A DNA stretch of 64,000 nt. It comes from Paenibacillus dokdonensis. Lineage in GTDB: Bacteria; Bacillota; Bacilli; Paenibacillales; Paenibacillaceae. A program made the translations under genes and the position numbers. The stretch is from contig NZ_STGQ01000001.1 of the NCBI RefSeq assembly GCF_004916975.1, positions 248,001-312,000 on the forward strand, read 5' to 3'. Below the pieces are notes generated by a model. That model was not told the origin of the DNA. It made no database searches and saw only the letters and a list, made by a program, of their open reading frames with translations. Shown piece by piece: positions 55,482 through 64,000 of the stretch (position 1 is its first letter; each line of letters opens with the position of its first letter).

Positions 55482-57057
55482 TGATGAACCTGGCGCATTA
55501 CAGGCGATGAAACATTTGGTCAACTGGGAAGAGTTCGGATATACCATCAAGGGGGAGGCGAATAATGCGGCGCAAGCCCTTGAAATGCTGGCTCATTTCC
55601 ATTACTCGCTCGTCATAACGGATATTTTCATGCCGGTGATCAACGGTTTGGAATTAATTGCAGCCCTGCGCCAAGTCACCAGCGTTCCTGTCGTTGTCGT
55701 CAGTGGTTATGAGGAATTCGGGTATGCGAGGGAATGCGTTAAACTAGGCGTGAAGGATTATTTGCTCAAGCCCGTGACCCAGGAAGATCTGGTCAAGGTC
55801 ATTACGAGCGTCAAAAATGAGCAGGTAAATGAGCATAGACGTGAAAAACAACTGCAACTGGGCATTCCCGCCATGAGAGAGCAGCTGCTTAAAAGCTGGG
55901 TTAGAGGATATCTAAAAGAAAATGAAATCATAGAACAGTTTGGATTTATAAATATAGAGCTGGATAAATACTGCAAATTTGGATGCATGATTATTGAAGT
56001 GGAATATCCGGATCTTACGGATGCTTATTGGACCGAATCGGAAATCAGGGTCGCCTGGTTTGCAGTCCGTAATATTATTGAGGAGGTGCTTCATCATAGA
56101 GGGCTGCTGTTTGAGGAGAGCTCTGAACGTTATGGAATTGTTCTTTTTGGAGAATCTGAGACCTTTGGTGAGGAAGAACTCCTGGCAATGGCTCAGTCTA
56201 TCCATAAGTTCACGGCGAAGTTTGCAAAAGTACCGGTTACGATTGGTGTCTCCAATATTTTTAATTCGATGGATTGTATCATGGAAGCTTACCATTTCAC
56301 GGAAAATGTGCTCAACAGGAAATTTATGGTTGGTGGCCCGTCCATTCTTTCATATGACTCGTTAACAGTAACTTGTGCTAAATATGAAGACAATGAACCG
56401 CAGTGGATTCCCTCTATACTCGAAGCAGTGAACCAATGTGATCCATCAGCTGTCCACTCCTTGCTTTTCAAGCAAATGAATGAACTGATTGACATGCAAG
56501 TATCAAAAGAAAGAATTCAGTCGCTGATCATTGAATTATTCGTGCATCTATTTCAGTTTCTCCAAGAGAAGGCACGTGAGGAAGATCGTCTTTTTGAAGA
56601 AGGTATAAGAGATTACCAGAGTATCATGGAGTATAAAACCATCGAAAAGCTGTTTGAATTTACGGAGCAGAAATGCTTGAATATTATTGAATATACCTCC
56701 AAGTCGCCCTCTTCTCCTCCGCTTAGGACGGTCCAGCAGGTCAAAAAGATGATTAATGAAGCTTACGGCAGCAATTTAAGCTTAAAAAGCATCGCGGAGC
56801 AGCTCTATATTACCCCTTCGTACTTAGGAAGAATCTTTAAATTATACGAAGGGATCTCGTTCAATGATTATTTGATGGGATACAGGATGGAGCAGGCCAA
56901 ACGGCTGCTGGAAACGACAGAGAAAAAGGTATATGAAATTGCGCTGCAGGTTGGATACCGGCAACTGGATTGGTTCTATAAAAAATTCAAGGATCACACG
57001 GGGAAAAGTCCAAGTGATTTCCGGGTCGTAAATTATGCATCCAGGGGATTGGAGTAA
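55459..57057 (+). CDS. YesN-type AraC response regulator
   Basis: 532 aa. REC domain with NVLLVDDEPGALQAMKHLV and phospho-acceptor Asp in LVITDIFMP, a YesN-specific middle helical region, and a C-terminal AraC DNA-binding domain (SIAEQLYITPSYLGRIFKL; EIALQVGYRQLDWFYKKF). ATG at 55459 (or the next ATG) overlaps the kinase stop. It likely activates the upstream importer and perhaps the GH2 and GH4 genes. Confidence 0.9.
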   Translation: MMNVLLVDDEPGALQAMKHLVNWEEFGYTIKGEANNAAQALEMLAHFHYSLVITDIFMPVINGLELIAALRQVTSVPVVVVSGYEEFGYARECVKLGVKDYLLKPVTQEDLVKVITSVKNEQVNEHRREKQLQLGIPAMREQLLKSWVRGYLKENEIIEQFGFINIELDKYCKFGCMIIEVEYPDLTDAYWTESEIRVAWFAVRNIIEEVLHHRGLLFEESSERYGIVLFGESETFGEEELLAMAQSIHKFTAKFAKVPVTIGVSNIFNSMDCIMEAYHFTENVLNRKFMVGGPSILSYDSLTVTCAKYEDNEPQWIPSILEAVNQCDPSAVHSLLFKQMNELIDMQVSKERIQSLIIELFVHLFQFLQEKAREEDRLFEEGIRDYQSIMEYKTIEKLFEFTEQKCLNIIEYTSKSPSSPPLRTVQQVKKMINEAYGSNLSLKSIAEQLYITPSYLGRIFKLYEGISFNDYLMGYRMEQAKRLLETTEKKVYEIALQVGYRQLDWFYKKFKDHTGKSPSDFRVVNYASRGLE

Positions 57058-57070
57058 AGGAGATCATAAA

Positions 57071-57553
57071 ATGATGATTCAGATTCGCAAATTTGAGGTG
57101 CAGGATGCCGGCCCAATCCTCGACCTATTCTATGAAACGGTTCATACCATAAACGCACGTGATTATACCAGGGAGCAGCTTGATGCATGGGCACCGCTTG
57201 GGGACAAGTCTGCTAAACGGCTGGTATGGGAAAGGTCATTAGCAAGTCATATTACATATATCGCCGAAATTGCCGGTACCATCGCAGGATTTGGCGATAT
57301 GACAAACGAAGGTTATATTGACAGATTGTATGTTCATCACCGTTATCAGAGACAAGGGATTGCCACAGCGCTCCTGAAGACACTTGAAGCTGAAGCAATC
57401 CGGCTTGGGGCGGTTAAGCTGTTTACGGAAGCGAGCATTACGGCGAAACCTTTCTTTGAACGGCACGGATACAGCGTAGTGAAGGAACAAACGGTGATCC
57501 GCAGCGGGGTTTCGCTCATCAACTATCAGATGGTAAAGTCTATAGAGAAGTAG
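57071..57553 (+). CDS. GNAT N-acetyltransferase
   Basis: 160 aa from the ATG at 57071, after AAAGGAGATC; an earlier ATG at 57035 is less likely. Acetyl-CoA motif DRLYVHHRYQRQGIATALL and LGAVKLFTEASITAKPFFERHGY. It resembles YafP-type GNATs. It follows the response regulator gene closely, but a role in sugar use is not evident. Confidence 0.85.
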   Translation: MMIQIRKFEVQDAGPILDLFYETVHTINARDYTREQLDAWAPLGDKSAKRLVWERSLASHITYIAEIAGTIAGFGDMTNEGYIDRLYVHHRYQRQGIATALLKTLEAEAIRLGAVKLFTEASITAKPFFERHGYSVVKEQTVIRSGVSLINYQMVKSIEK

Positions 57554-57581
57554 AATGACGAACGGATGAGGAGATGGAAGC

Positions 57582-58352
57582 ATGGATACCTTAGTTTTTT
57601 TGGGAACCGGTGATGCAATGGGGGTACCGCGGGTCTATTGCGATTGTGATGTGTGCGGGGAAGCCAGAACGACTGGAAGCAATCGCCGCCTGCGCTCACT
57701 GGTGATGATTCGGGGGCAGGATGGTGATTTTTTGATCGATTGCGGTCCGGATTGGCGCAGCCAGATGGAGATGCAGGGCCTGCGTTTTGCTGAAAAGATT
57801 CTAGTCACACATGCCCACTTTGATCATATCGGCGGACTTCCCGAGTGGGCGGATGCCTGCCGCTGGCTGGGGCGAAAAGGGGAGCTCTACGCTCCGCAGG
57901 AAGTCATCGATACGATCCTGAAGCAGTTCCCATGGCTTGCGAGGCATATGAAAATAATAGCAGTTGATGAGGGGATCGCGCTGTCTGGCTGGAATATCTC
58001 CGGATGGAAGGTATGCCATGGCGCCAACGGGTATTCCTATGCCTATCGCCTTGAAAAGGAAGGCTTCCGCTGGGTATATTGCTCCGATTCGATCGGTTTG
58101 AATGAGGAAGAAAAGAAGCCGCTGCATAATCTCGATCTGCTGGTGCTCGGGACAAGCTTTTACCATGAAACAGCCCTATATTCGTCGCGCTCGGTGTATG
58201 ACATGGTGGAAGCTGCGGAGCTGATCGCCGAGGTGACTCCGGGAAAGATCGTCTACACGCATATGTCCCATAACGTGGATATCGAGGCGGATTATGCGCT
58301 GCCGCCGAATGTGATGCTGGCACGCAGCGGATTAATGGTTCAGTTACGTTAA
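57582..58352 (+). CDS. MBL-fold hydrolase, PhnP-like
   Basis: 256 aa. Metal motif LVTHAHFDHIGGLPEW, then YSYAYRLEKEGFRWVYCSDS and VYTHMSHNV, with an N-terminal CDCDVCGEA stretch typical of PhnP and its relatives. PhnP is a cyclic phosphodiesterase that opens ribosyl cyclic phosphates in phosphonate degradation; no phn genes are nearby, so the substrate may differ. ATG after GAGGAGATGG. Confidence 0.82.
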   Translation: MDTLVFLGTGDAMGVPRVYCDCDVCGEARTTGSNRRLRSLVMIRGQDGDFLIDCGPDWRSQMEMQGLRFAEKILVTHAHFDHIGGLPEWADACRWLGRKGELYAPQEVIDTILKQFPWLARHMKIIAVDEGIALSGWNISGWKVCHGANGYSYAYRLEKEGFRWVYCSDSIGLNEEEKKPLHNLDLLVLGTSFYHETALYSSRSVYDMVEAAELIAEVTPGKIVYTHMSHNVDIEADYALPPNVMLARSGLMVQLR

Positions 58353-58440
58353 AAGCTTGGCTGCTGCACAGGGGGCTGGAGATGAAAACGAAGGAGAAGC
58401 ACAAAGTCTTCCCATGCTTTCCGGTGAAGGAGGATACGTC

Positions 58441-59343
58441 ATGCCAAGCTGTGGTTTGTTCCCTGGCAAGCTGATGTTTTTGGACTGCTGTCCTGAAGTC
58501 AGCGCCTATTATTTCAAAGAATGGAACGGGTTCGATATGGCATTTCATACGCATGATTCCTCGGAAATTATGTACGTGATCGACGGGAAATGTTCCGTTG
58601 GACTGTTACCTTCCGGTGAAGACGAAGCGGTGGTCCGGCTCGCGAAAGGCGGCTTTATTTTGCTTGATGGGACCGTTCCTCACCGTCTACTCGTACCGGA
58701 TTCCTGCCGGATGCTGAATATCGAATTCCGGTTTGTGGAACGGGAGGGCGTGCTTCCTTCGATGAGGGAACTGGCGCGACGTGAGATTGCGCTGGAGGCT
58801 CTTTTCCGGAATCCGGCCCCGTTCGTGGTGTTCCGGGAATTTCATGACGTGCATCAGTTGCTGAAAAGTCTCGTCATTGAACTGGATGCGGCAGGAACAG
58901 GTCTGAAGCTTATGCCGCAGCTCATGCTGGCGCAGCTTCTGATTCGGGTCGCTAGACTGCATCAGGAGTTTGCGGAAGCCGGGTTAGATGCTCCGAGCAC
59001 GTATGTCCGGCAATGTATCGAGTTCTTGTACCAAAACTACGATCGCGGCATTCAGGTGAAGGATGTCGCCGAGCATGTCCGGCTTCACCCGGGTTACCTG
59101 CAGCGGATTTTTAAACAAAAAACGGGATTGTCCATCATGGAATACCTGAAGGATTACCGGATGGATAAAACGGCGATGCTGCTGCGCCAAACCGAGATTC
59201 CGGTCGCGGATATCGCTGATTACGTGGGCATCGGCAGCAGGCAGTATTTGCACATGCTGTTTAAGAAGCATACGGGAAGGACTCCTGTGGAATACCGAAA
59301 AGCTTCCCGTATATCAGGTTATTTGGATGAAGGGGAAAAGTGA
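58441..59343 (+). CDS. AraC-family regulator with cupin sensor
   Basis: 300 aa from the ATG at 58441, which sits 7 nt after AAGGAGG; a TTG at 58357 in frame is less likely. N-terminal cupin-like sugar-sensor (FHTHDSSEIMYVIDGKCSVG, GGFILLDGTVPHRLLVP) and a C-terminal AraC pair of helix-turn-helices (VAEHVRLHPGYLQRIFKQKTG, DIADYVGIGSRQYLHMLFKK). It ends 123 nt before the GH4 gene and is probably its regulator. Confidence 0.88.
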   Translation: MPSCGLFPGKLMFLDCCPEVSAYYFKEWNGFDMAFHTHDSSEIMYVIDGKCSVGLLPSGEDEAVVRLAKGGFILLDGTVPHRLLVPDSCRMLNIEFRFVEREGVLPSMRELARREIALEALFRNPAPFVVFREFHDVHQLLKSLVIELDAAGTGLKLMPQLMLAQLLIRVARLHQEFAEAGLDAPSTYVRQCIEFLYQNYDRGIQVKDVAEHVRLHPGYLQRIFKQKTGLSIMEYLKDYRMDKTAMLLRQTEIPVADIADYVGIGSRQYLHMLFKKHTGRTPVEYRKASRISGYLDEGEK

Positions 59344-59349
59344 GAATCG

Positions 59350-59395
59350 TTGACACTTGGCAGACAAAGTGGTTATGAATTTGATAACGCTTTCC
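59350..59395 (+). promoter_or_regulatory. Promoter with overlapping cre-like site
   Basis: TTGACA at 59350-59355, an 18-nt spacer, and TATGAA at 59374-59379. TGATAACGCTTTCC at 59382-59395 matches the CcpA cre consensus TGWNANCGNTNWCA at all but the last position, and lies around the expected transcription start. This predicts glucose repression of the GH4 gene. Confidence 0.6.
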
Positions 59396-59466
59396 AAAGA
59401 TAGGTTGCTACAATGTCCCTATGCAGGGTGTTCCCGGCAACTTATCTAGAAGGAGGCTGTTTTGCC

Positions 59467-60975
59467 ATGTCATTCAAAATTTCTTTTATCGGGGCAGGAA
59501 GCATCGGGTTTACCCGTGGCTTGCTGCGCGATCTGTTATCCGTTCCTGAATTTCATAATGTGGAAGTCGCTTTTACGGATATTAATCCGCATAATCTGCA
59601 AATGGTTACCGAACTGTGCCAGAGGGACATCCGGGAGAACGGCTTGAATATTTCCATACAAGCAACAACAGACCGGAGAGAAGCGTTGAAGGATGCCAAA
59701 TATGTGATTTGCACGATTCGCGTCGGCGGGCTTGAAGCGTTTGCGACGGATGTGGACATTCCTCTGAAATACGGCGTGGATCAATGCGTCGGCGATACCC
59801 TCTGCGCCGGAGGCATCATGTACGGCCAGCGCGGTATCGCGGAGATGCTGAACATTTGCCGGGATATCAGGGAGACGGCTTCCCCAGACGTTCTGCTGCT
59901 CAATTACGCGAATCCGATGGCGATGCTGACATGGGCGTGCAACAAGTATGGAGGCGTCCGCACGGTCGGGCTTTGTCATGGCGTTCAAGGCGGACACTGG
60001 CAAATCGCCGAGGCGTTCGGCTTGAAACAGGAGGAAGTAGATATCATTTGCGCGGGCATTAATCACCAGACTTGGTATATCCGGATTCGCCACAACGGGG
60101 AGGATTTGACCGGTAAGCTGCTGGAGGCTTTCGAGAAACATCCGGAATTCAGCCGCACCGAAAAGGTGCGAATCGATATGCTGCGCCGTTTCGGCTACTA
60201 CAGCACGGAGTCCAATGGACATTTAAGCGAGTATGTGCCGTGGTACCGCAAACGGGCAGACGAAATTGGCGACTGGATCGACCTGGGAAGCTGGATCAAC
60301 GGGGAAACCGGGGGATATTTGCGTGTATGCACCGAAGGACGCCGCTGGTTTGAAACGGACTTTCCCAATTGGATGAAGGATAAACCGTTGGCTTATAGGC
60401 AGGAAGAACGCAGCCATGAACATGGCTCTTACATTATTGAAGGGCTCGAGACCGGGCGCGTATACCGCGGTCACTTTAATATGGTGAACAGCGGAATCAT
60501 TACGAATCTTCCGGATGATGCCGTGATTGAAGCCCCTGGGTATGTGGACCGCAACGGAATTTCCATGCCCGTCGTCGGTGAGCTTCCATTGGGTCCGGCA
60601 GCCGTATGCAGTGCGAGCATTTCGGTACAGCGGCTGGCTGTTGAGGCGGCAGTTCAGGGCAATGACCAACTGCTGCGGCAAGCGTTTATGATGGATCCGC
60701 TGGTGGGAGCCGTCTGCAATCCGCAGGAAATCTGGCAGATGGTCGACGAAATGCTTGTCGCGCAAGAACGGTGGCTGCCTCAGTTCGGGGAAGCGATTGC
60801 CGAAGCCTCCGTTCGGCTAGCTGCAGGTCATCTGATTCCGACGAGGGAAGGATATCCGGGTGCGGCGCGTCTGAAGGCAAAGACCGTTGAAGAGATGCAG
60901 CTTGACCGGGATGCGGCCACCCAAAACGCCGGCGAATCCGACAAAGGAAAGGACCGGGCGAAGGCTGCAAATTAA
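59467..60975 (+). CDS. GH4 alpha-galactosidase/glucosidase (MelA-like)
   Basis: 502 aa from the ATG at 59467, which follows AAGGAGG by 10 nt; an upstream in-frame start at 59413 is rejected. Family 4 marks: NAD-binding ISFIGAGSIGFTRGLL, NYANPMAMLTWA, the metal-binding Cys170-His171 in VGLCHGVQGG and His200 in GINHQTWY. GH4 enzymes use NAD and Mn with a redox mechanism and act on alpha-galactosides or alpha-glucosides. The length and motifs are closest to MelA. Controlled by the preceding AraC gene and a cre-like site. Confidence 0.88.
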   Translation: MSFKISFIGAGSIGFTRGLLRDLLSVPEFHNVEVAFTDINPHNLQMVTELCQRDIRENGLNISIQATTDRREALKDAKYVICTIRVGGLEAFATDVDIPLKYGVDQCVGDTLCAGGIMYGQRGIAEMLNICRDIRETASPDVLLLNYANPMAMLTWACNKYGGVRTVGLCHGVQGGHWQIAEAFGLKQEEVDIICAGINHQTWYIRIRHNGEDLTGKLLEAFEKHPEFSRTEKVRIDMLRRFGYYSTESNGHLSEYVPWYRKRADEIGDWIDLGSWINGETGGYLRVCTEGRRWFETDFPNWMKDKPLAYRQEERSHEHGSYIIEGLETGRVYRGHFNMVNSGIITNLPDDAVIEAPGYVDRNGISMPVVGELPLGPAAVCSASISVQRLAVEAAVQGNDQLLRQAFMMDPLVGAVCNPQEIWQMVDEMLVAQERWLPQFGEAIAEASVRLAAGHLIPTREGYPGAARLKAKTVEEMQLDRDAATQNAGESDKGKDRAKAAN

Positions 60976-60985
60976 TCGGATGAAC

Positions 60986-61044
60986 AAAAGACAGCCGGGC
61001 ACATTCAGGGATAGGTCCTGGAATGGCCGGGCTGTCTTTTTTTT
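60986..61044. terminator. Terminator between GH4 and HAD genes
   Basis: AAAAGACAGCCGG and CCGGGCTGTCTTTT form an imperfect long stem, flanked by T and A runs; it serves the GH4 transcript and also ends the convergent HAD gene. Confidence 0.8.
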
Positions 61045-61840
61045 AAGCATTCAATACAAACCTATCGATGGCAGCTTTCACGCCGTCCTCATTATTGCTG
61101 AGCGTAACGAAGTCCGCGATATCCTTCAGCGCTTGAATGGCGTTGCCCATGGCGACGCCCAGTCCCGCAGCTTCCAGCATTTCATGGTCATTCCAGGAAT
61201 CGCCAAGCGCCATCGTCTGCGCCATATCAACATTGAAATGGTTGGCGAGGAAGGTCAGGGCATGTCCCTTGGTGCCTTCGAAGTGCATGAATTCGAGAAA
61301 ATGCGGTTTGGATTTGGTGATATGAACCTCGCTGCCAAGCAGCTCGCGCAGCACTGGGGCGATCTCGTCCAAATATGCCGGATCATCGATGATGAGCATT
61401 TTCGGTGTTTTTTGCGCAATCAGCTTCTCGAAGTCCGGTTCGATATAGTAAGGCGTACGGTTCAGCTCACTGTAGTCTTTAAGCTTTTGATTTTCTTCCC
61501 GGGCATACAGCTTATCATCAATGTATACCTGAAGATGCAGATTACGCTCGATGCAGTATTCGAACAGCTTGTGGGCGGCATTTTTAGGAACATAACGTTC
61601 ATAGAGTACTTTTTCATCCATCAGATTCTTGATCAGGGCACCCTGATACGTAATGATCGGCACGTTTAGTCCGGTCTGACGGGCGATTTTCTGGGCGGAT
61701 GCATAAGCGCGGCCGGTGGCCAGCGTCACGACTACATCCTTCGCTACCGCTTGCTCCAAAGCCTGCTGCGTAGCAGGGGTTACTTCCTTGTCGTCGTTAA
61801 TCAGCGTATCGTCAATGTCGATGGCAATCAGTTTGTACAT
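61043..61840 (-). CDS. Cof-type HAD phosphatase
   Basis: 265 aa. HAD motifs: DIDDTLINDDKEV (nucleophile Asp), LATGRAYASAQKIA, the Lys region GTKGHALTFLANHF and GDSWNDHEMLEAAGLGVAMGNA. These YidA/Cof-type enzymes dephosphorylate sugar phosphates or cofactors. ATG at 61840 after AGGGAGAG. Monocistronic or linked with the transporter upstream by 36 nt on the minus strand. Confidence 0.92.
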   Translation of the reverse strand: MYKLIAIDIDDTLINDDKEVTPATQQALEQAVAKDVVVTLATGRAYASAQKIARQTGLNVPIITYQGALIKNLMDEKVLYERYVPKNAAHKLFEYCIERNLHLQVYIDDKLYAREENQKLKDYSELNRTPYYIEPDFEKLIAQKTPKMLIIDDPAYLDEIAPVLRELLGSEVHITKSKPHFLEFMHFEGTKGHALTFLANHFNVDMAQTMALGDSWNDHEMLEAAGLGVAMGNAIQALKDIADFVTLSNNEDGVKAAIDRFVLNA

Positions 61841-61876
61841 GGTTGTCTCTCCCTTTTTTCTCTAAGTATGGTCATT

Positions 61877-62797
61877 CTATTGTACCGTACGCGGCGCAGA
61901 TTTCAATTCGGCAAGGATCATACCCGTAAAGATACATATACAGCCGAGGCCTGCCGCGATCCCCAGTCTTTCTCCACCAAACCAGAGGCCGGTCAAAGCA
62001 GCGAATACCGGTTCCATTGCGAAAATAACGGCAACCCGGGATGGACTGGTGTATTTTTGGCAGACGGTTTGTATCCAGAACGCGAAAGCACTGGTCGGTC
62101 CGATGGACACAAGCAGCGCCCACAGCACCTCCGGCTGCGCAAGCCGATCCATGGTCTGAGCAATGGGGCCGATATCCTCGAACAGAAGCGAACCGATGCA
62201 GCTCAGAACGCCGACCACGGCCATTTGCAGCGCAGCCAGTGGCAGCGCGGGATATTTTGGCGCGAAAATTCCGGTATAAGCGATATGCAGGGCAAAAGCG
62301 ATCGCGCATAGAAATACGAGGAAATCCCCTTTGTTAAAGACAAGCGCTGTGCCGGCAAAGGTTAGCAGATACAATCCGCAGGCGGCCAGAAGCGCGCTCA
62401 GCCAGGTAAACCTGGAGATCGGATGCTTCAGCAGAATCAACGCCAGAAAGGGCACCAGGACCACCGACAGTCCGGTGATAAAGCCAGTATTGGAGGTCGT
62501 GGTATACAGCAGGCCCACCGTTTGAAAAGCATAGCCCATAAATAAAAGGAGGCCCAGCAGGCAGGAATGAAGCAGCATCCGGCGGTTAATGGTACGCCAC
62601 TGGCTGCGGTAAAGAATCGTGATGATCAGAGCCAGCAAAATAGCTGCACCTATGAAGCGGATACCGTTAAAAGCAAGCGGAGGCAGGACTCTGACCGCAT
62701 GCTGTACGATTAAAAAAGTGCATCCCCACATCATGGCGACTATAAGCAGGCTGAGATCGGCAAGACGAGAGCGGTTCAATGAGGTCATTCCCTTCAT
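61877..62797 (-). CDS. EamA/DMT-family transporter
   Basis: About 306 aa from ATG 62797 (an ATG at 62788 and an upstream frame to 62851 are alternatives; the site is weak). Ten transmembrane helices in two EamA repeats: ADLSLLIVAMMWGCTFLIVQ start, and the second repeat with GDFLVFLCAIAFALHIAYTG and SPSRVAVIFAMEPVFAALTG. Members export amino acids or other metabolites; substrate unknown. Confidence 0.85.
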   Translation of the reverse strand: MKGMTSLNRSRLADLSLLIVAMMWGCTFLIVQHAVRVLPPLAFNGIRFIGAAILLALIITILYRSQWRTINRRMLLHSCLLGLLLFMGYAFQTVGLLYTTTSNTGFITGLSVVLVPFLALILLKHPISRFTWLSALLAACGLYLLTFAGTALVFNKGDFLVFLCAIAFALHIAYTGIFAPKYPALPLAALQMAVVGVLSCIGSLLFEDIGPIAQTMDRLAQPEVLWALLVSIGPTSAFAFWIQTVCQKYTSPSRVAVIFAMEPVFAALTGLWFGGERLGIAAGLGCICIFTGMILAELKSAPRTVQ

Positions 62798-62941
62798 GTT
62801 AAGCGAGGACTTTGCATAAATCTTGAAGCAAGTGACCAAATTGTATCGCAAATCCGGGAAGTGGACAAGGAATTATGCTGCAGCTGAACCTGACGTGTTA
62901 GCATAAACCTGCTATAATGTGGGTGAAACGGAGTTGATCAT

Positions 62942-63202
62942 ATGGCCAAGAAAAAAAGACAGGATTCGGCCGTGAAGCCGCAGGCGGCTGACAAGCCGGC
63001 AACGCTGAAGGATCTTCTGAGCAGCGATGTCCTGAATAAGCTGAAGCAGCAGTCGGAAGAGCTGAAGGCTGAGGAACAGCAGAAAAAGGATGCCCAACTG
63101 AAAAAAGCAGAGGAAGAGCGTAAAGCGGAGCAAAAACGCCGCGACAACGACTTTGAGTATTTGCTCGAGAACAGCGGCATGGACTGGAAAAAATACAAAT
63201 AA
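62942..63202 (+). CDS. YqkE family protein
   Basis: 86 aa; ATG after ACGGAGTTG. Nearly all charged, with an alanine/lysine/glutamate helical middle (EELKAEEQQKKDAQLKKAE) and the conserved end NDFEYLLENSGMDWKKYK of DUF3886/YqkE. Small cytosolic protein of unknown function in Bacillota. Own terminator at 63216. Confidence 0.88.
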   Translation: MAKKKRQDSAVKPQAADKPATLKDLLSSDVLNKLKQQSEELKAEEQQKKDAQLKKAEEERKAEQKRRDNDFEYLLENSGMDWKKYK

Positions 63203-63215
63203 ACCCGTATTTCCG

Positions 63216-63239
63216 AAGCTGCCGAAAGGCGGCTTTTTT
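63216..63239 (+). terminator. Terminator after yqkE-like gene
   Basis: AAGCTGCC, GAAA, GGCGGCTT (one T-G pair), then TTTTT. Confidence 0.9.
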
Positions 63240-63269
63240 GCTGTCTTGGTTCATGGATGATCCATGATG

Positions 63270-63316
63270 CAAAAAAGAAACCGCCATTTGGTCTGCAGCA
63301 GGCAGCTGGCGGTTTC
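63270..63316 (-). terminator. Terminator of the propeller-like gene
   Basis: On the minus strand GAAACCGCCA and TGGCGGTTTC form a 10-bp stem followed by six T. It follows the gene ending at 63330. Confidence 0.9.
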
Positions 63317-63329
63317 CTGCAATTGAACT

Positions 63330-64000
63330 TTAGGATGCATTGAGAATATAGCTGCTGAACTTCAGGAATTTGTCGAACTCCTCGCGCGTCAGATCCCTGA
63401 CCTTGACCGTAGAATCATCGGCAATACTGTAACGGTAGAGCTTCATCTGATCCGAAGGATTTTCGCTGATATAGCTGACGGTTTGGCCATCCTTGCTCCA
63501 CATGACGTAGGAGGTGCTGATCAAGCTTTGAACGCCTTCCGCCGGAGGCATAAAGGTGAGTTTCATCTGATCCGCATCATAAAGTCCCCAGGAGAGCTCG
63601 GAAATGAGACCGTAACTGAACGCCAGCACGTTGCCTTGAGGCGACCAGGAGAAGGTTGGGAGAATCTGGAGTCTGTTCTTGCCGTTTTTTTTCGAGCTGC
63701 TGATTCAGGGTGGAATAGGTTTCGTTTTTTAAATCGATGATGACGAGCGTGCTGGTCTCATGGTATTCGGCACTTAAGGCCAGGTAAGACTCATCAGCCG
63801 AAAGCGCAGCCATAGGGATGTTGTATGGTCTTGGATCGAGCTTGACCTCGATATGGTGATCCTTCTGATCCACGGTCAAGGAGGAGACCACTTGCGACGT
63901 TTCCGGTCTTTCCTGTTCGTTCGGTTTGCCGAGGGAAGCTTTGAGCGTCACGCTGCCTTGCTTCCATATAATATGGTTTTTATCGCTTTCTTTTTCAATG
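63330..64000 (-). pseudogene. Beta-propeller-like protein with frameshift, 5' end outside
   Basis: The gene enters from the right edge in one frame (IEKESDKNHIIWKQGS...NETYSTLNQQLEKKR) and goes on in another (NGKNRLQILPTFSWSPQGN then VLAFSYGLISELSWGLYDAD). The shift is at an A8 run (T8 at 63685-63692 on the plus strand): losing one A gives a continuous LEKNGK... reading. The TFSWSPQGNVLAFSYG and SADESYLALSAEYH motifs fit WD40/TolB-like repeats. Without the shift the first frame would end at about 63577 with an unrelated tail. It is either a pseudogene, a sequencing error, or a polymerase-slippage gene. The C-terminus ends SSYILNAS. Confidence 0.7.

Overview
The window looks like a chromosome segment of a Gram-positive Bacillota member, most likely Paenibacillus. 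The basis is the gene families (YesM/YesN-type two-component system, LplB/YtcP/YtcQ-type sugar uptake without its own ATPase, YqkE, DUF2621, DUF6382-FHA), the strong AGGAGG-type ribosome binding sites, frequent TTG/GTG starts, and A/T-tailed hairpin terminators. No rRNA, tRNA or CRISPR array was seen. The species call is inference.

Positions 1 to about 9,215 form a visibly AT-rich accessory region, unlike the balanced composition of the rest. Its centre is a minus-strand operon: a structured RNA (3325-3469) bounded by a perfect 10-bp inverted repeat and containing five small hairpins, then a reverse transcriptase with a YVDD active site, a SLATT-like membrane protein, a PD-(D/E)xK-like nuclease, and a zinc-ribbon membrane protein that runs off the left edge. 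This is the best candidate for an unusual system and reads as an RT-based anti-phage defence. The rest of the region holds small membrane proteins, a ribbon-helix-helix-like protein, an XRE regulator with a palindrome over its start, a zinc-ribbon/SHOCT membrane protein and gene scraps.

The accessory DNA ends inside a truncated cpaF (tadA) gene: only the C-terminal 133 codons of the pilus ATPase remain (9218-9619). The downstream tad genes are intact: tadB, tadC, a Flp-like pilin, TadE/TadG-like proteins, an A24 prepilin peptidase and an FHA-domain protein (to 18112).

From 18.1 to 22 kb lie an epimerase-like SDR, a DUF2621 protein, endonuclease IV with a C-terminal extension, and PurU. From 22.2 to 35.1 kb is one long co-directional operon: a secreted/membrane protein, an ABC-2 ATPase and permease, a coiled-coil membrane protein, a MoxR ATPase, a DUF58 protein and two von Willebrand A (BatA/BatB-like) membrane proteins. 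This joins an ABC exporter to a MoxR-DUF58-vWA module.

From 35.3 to 43.1 kb are central-metabolism and housekeeping genes: transketolase, PpnP, a beta-hydroxyacid dehydrogenase, glucose-6-phosphate isomerase, a YigZ-family protein, a TetR regulator and YjbQ. From 43.4 to 47.6 kb is a sulfate uptake operon, cysT-cysW-cysA followed by the binding protein. From 47.7 to 61 kb is a sugar-utilisation cluster: a GH2 glycosidase, two permeases, a binding lipoprotein, sensor kinase and AraC-type response regulator, a GNAT and a PhnP-like MBL protein, an AraC regulator, and a GH4 alpha-galactosidase-like enzyme behind a promoter that overlaps a cre-like site. The right end has a Cof-type HAD phosphatase, an EamA transporter, YqkE and a beta-propeller-like gene with a frameshift at an A8 run that continues past the window.
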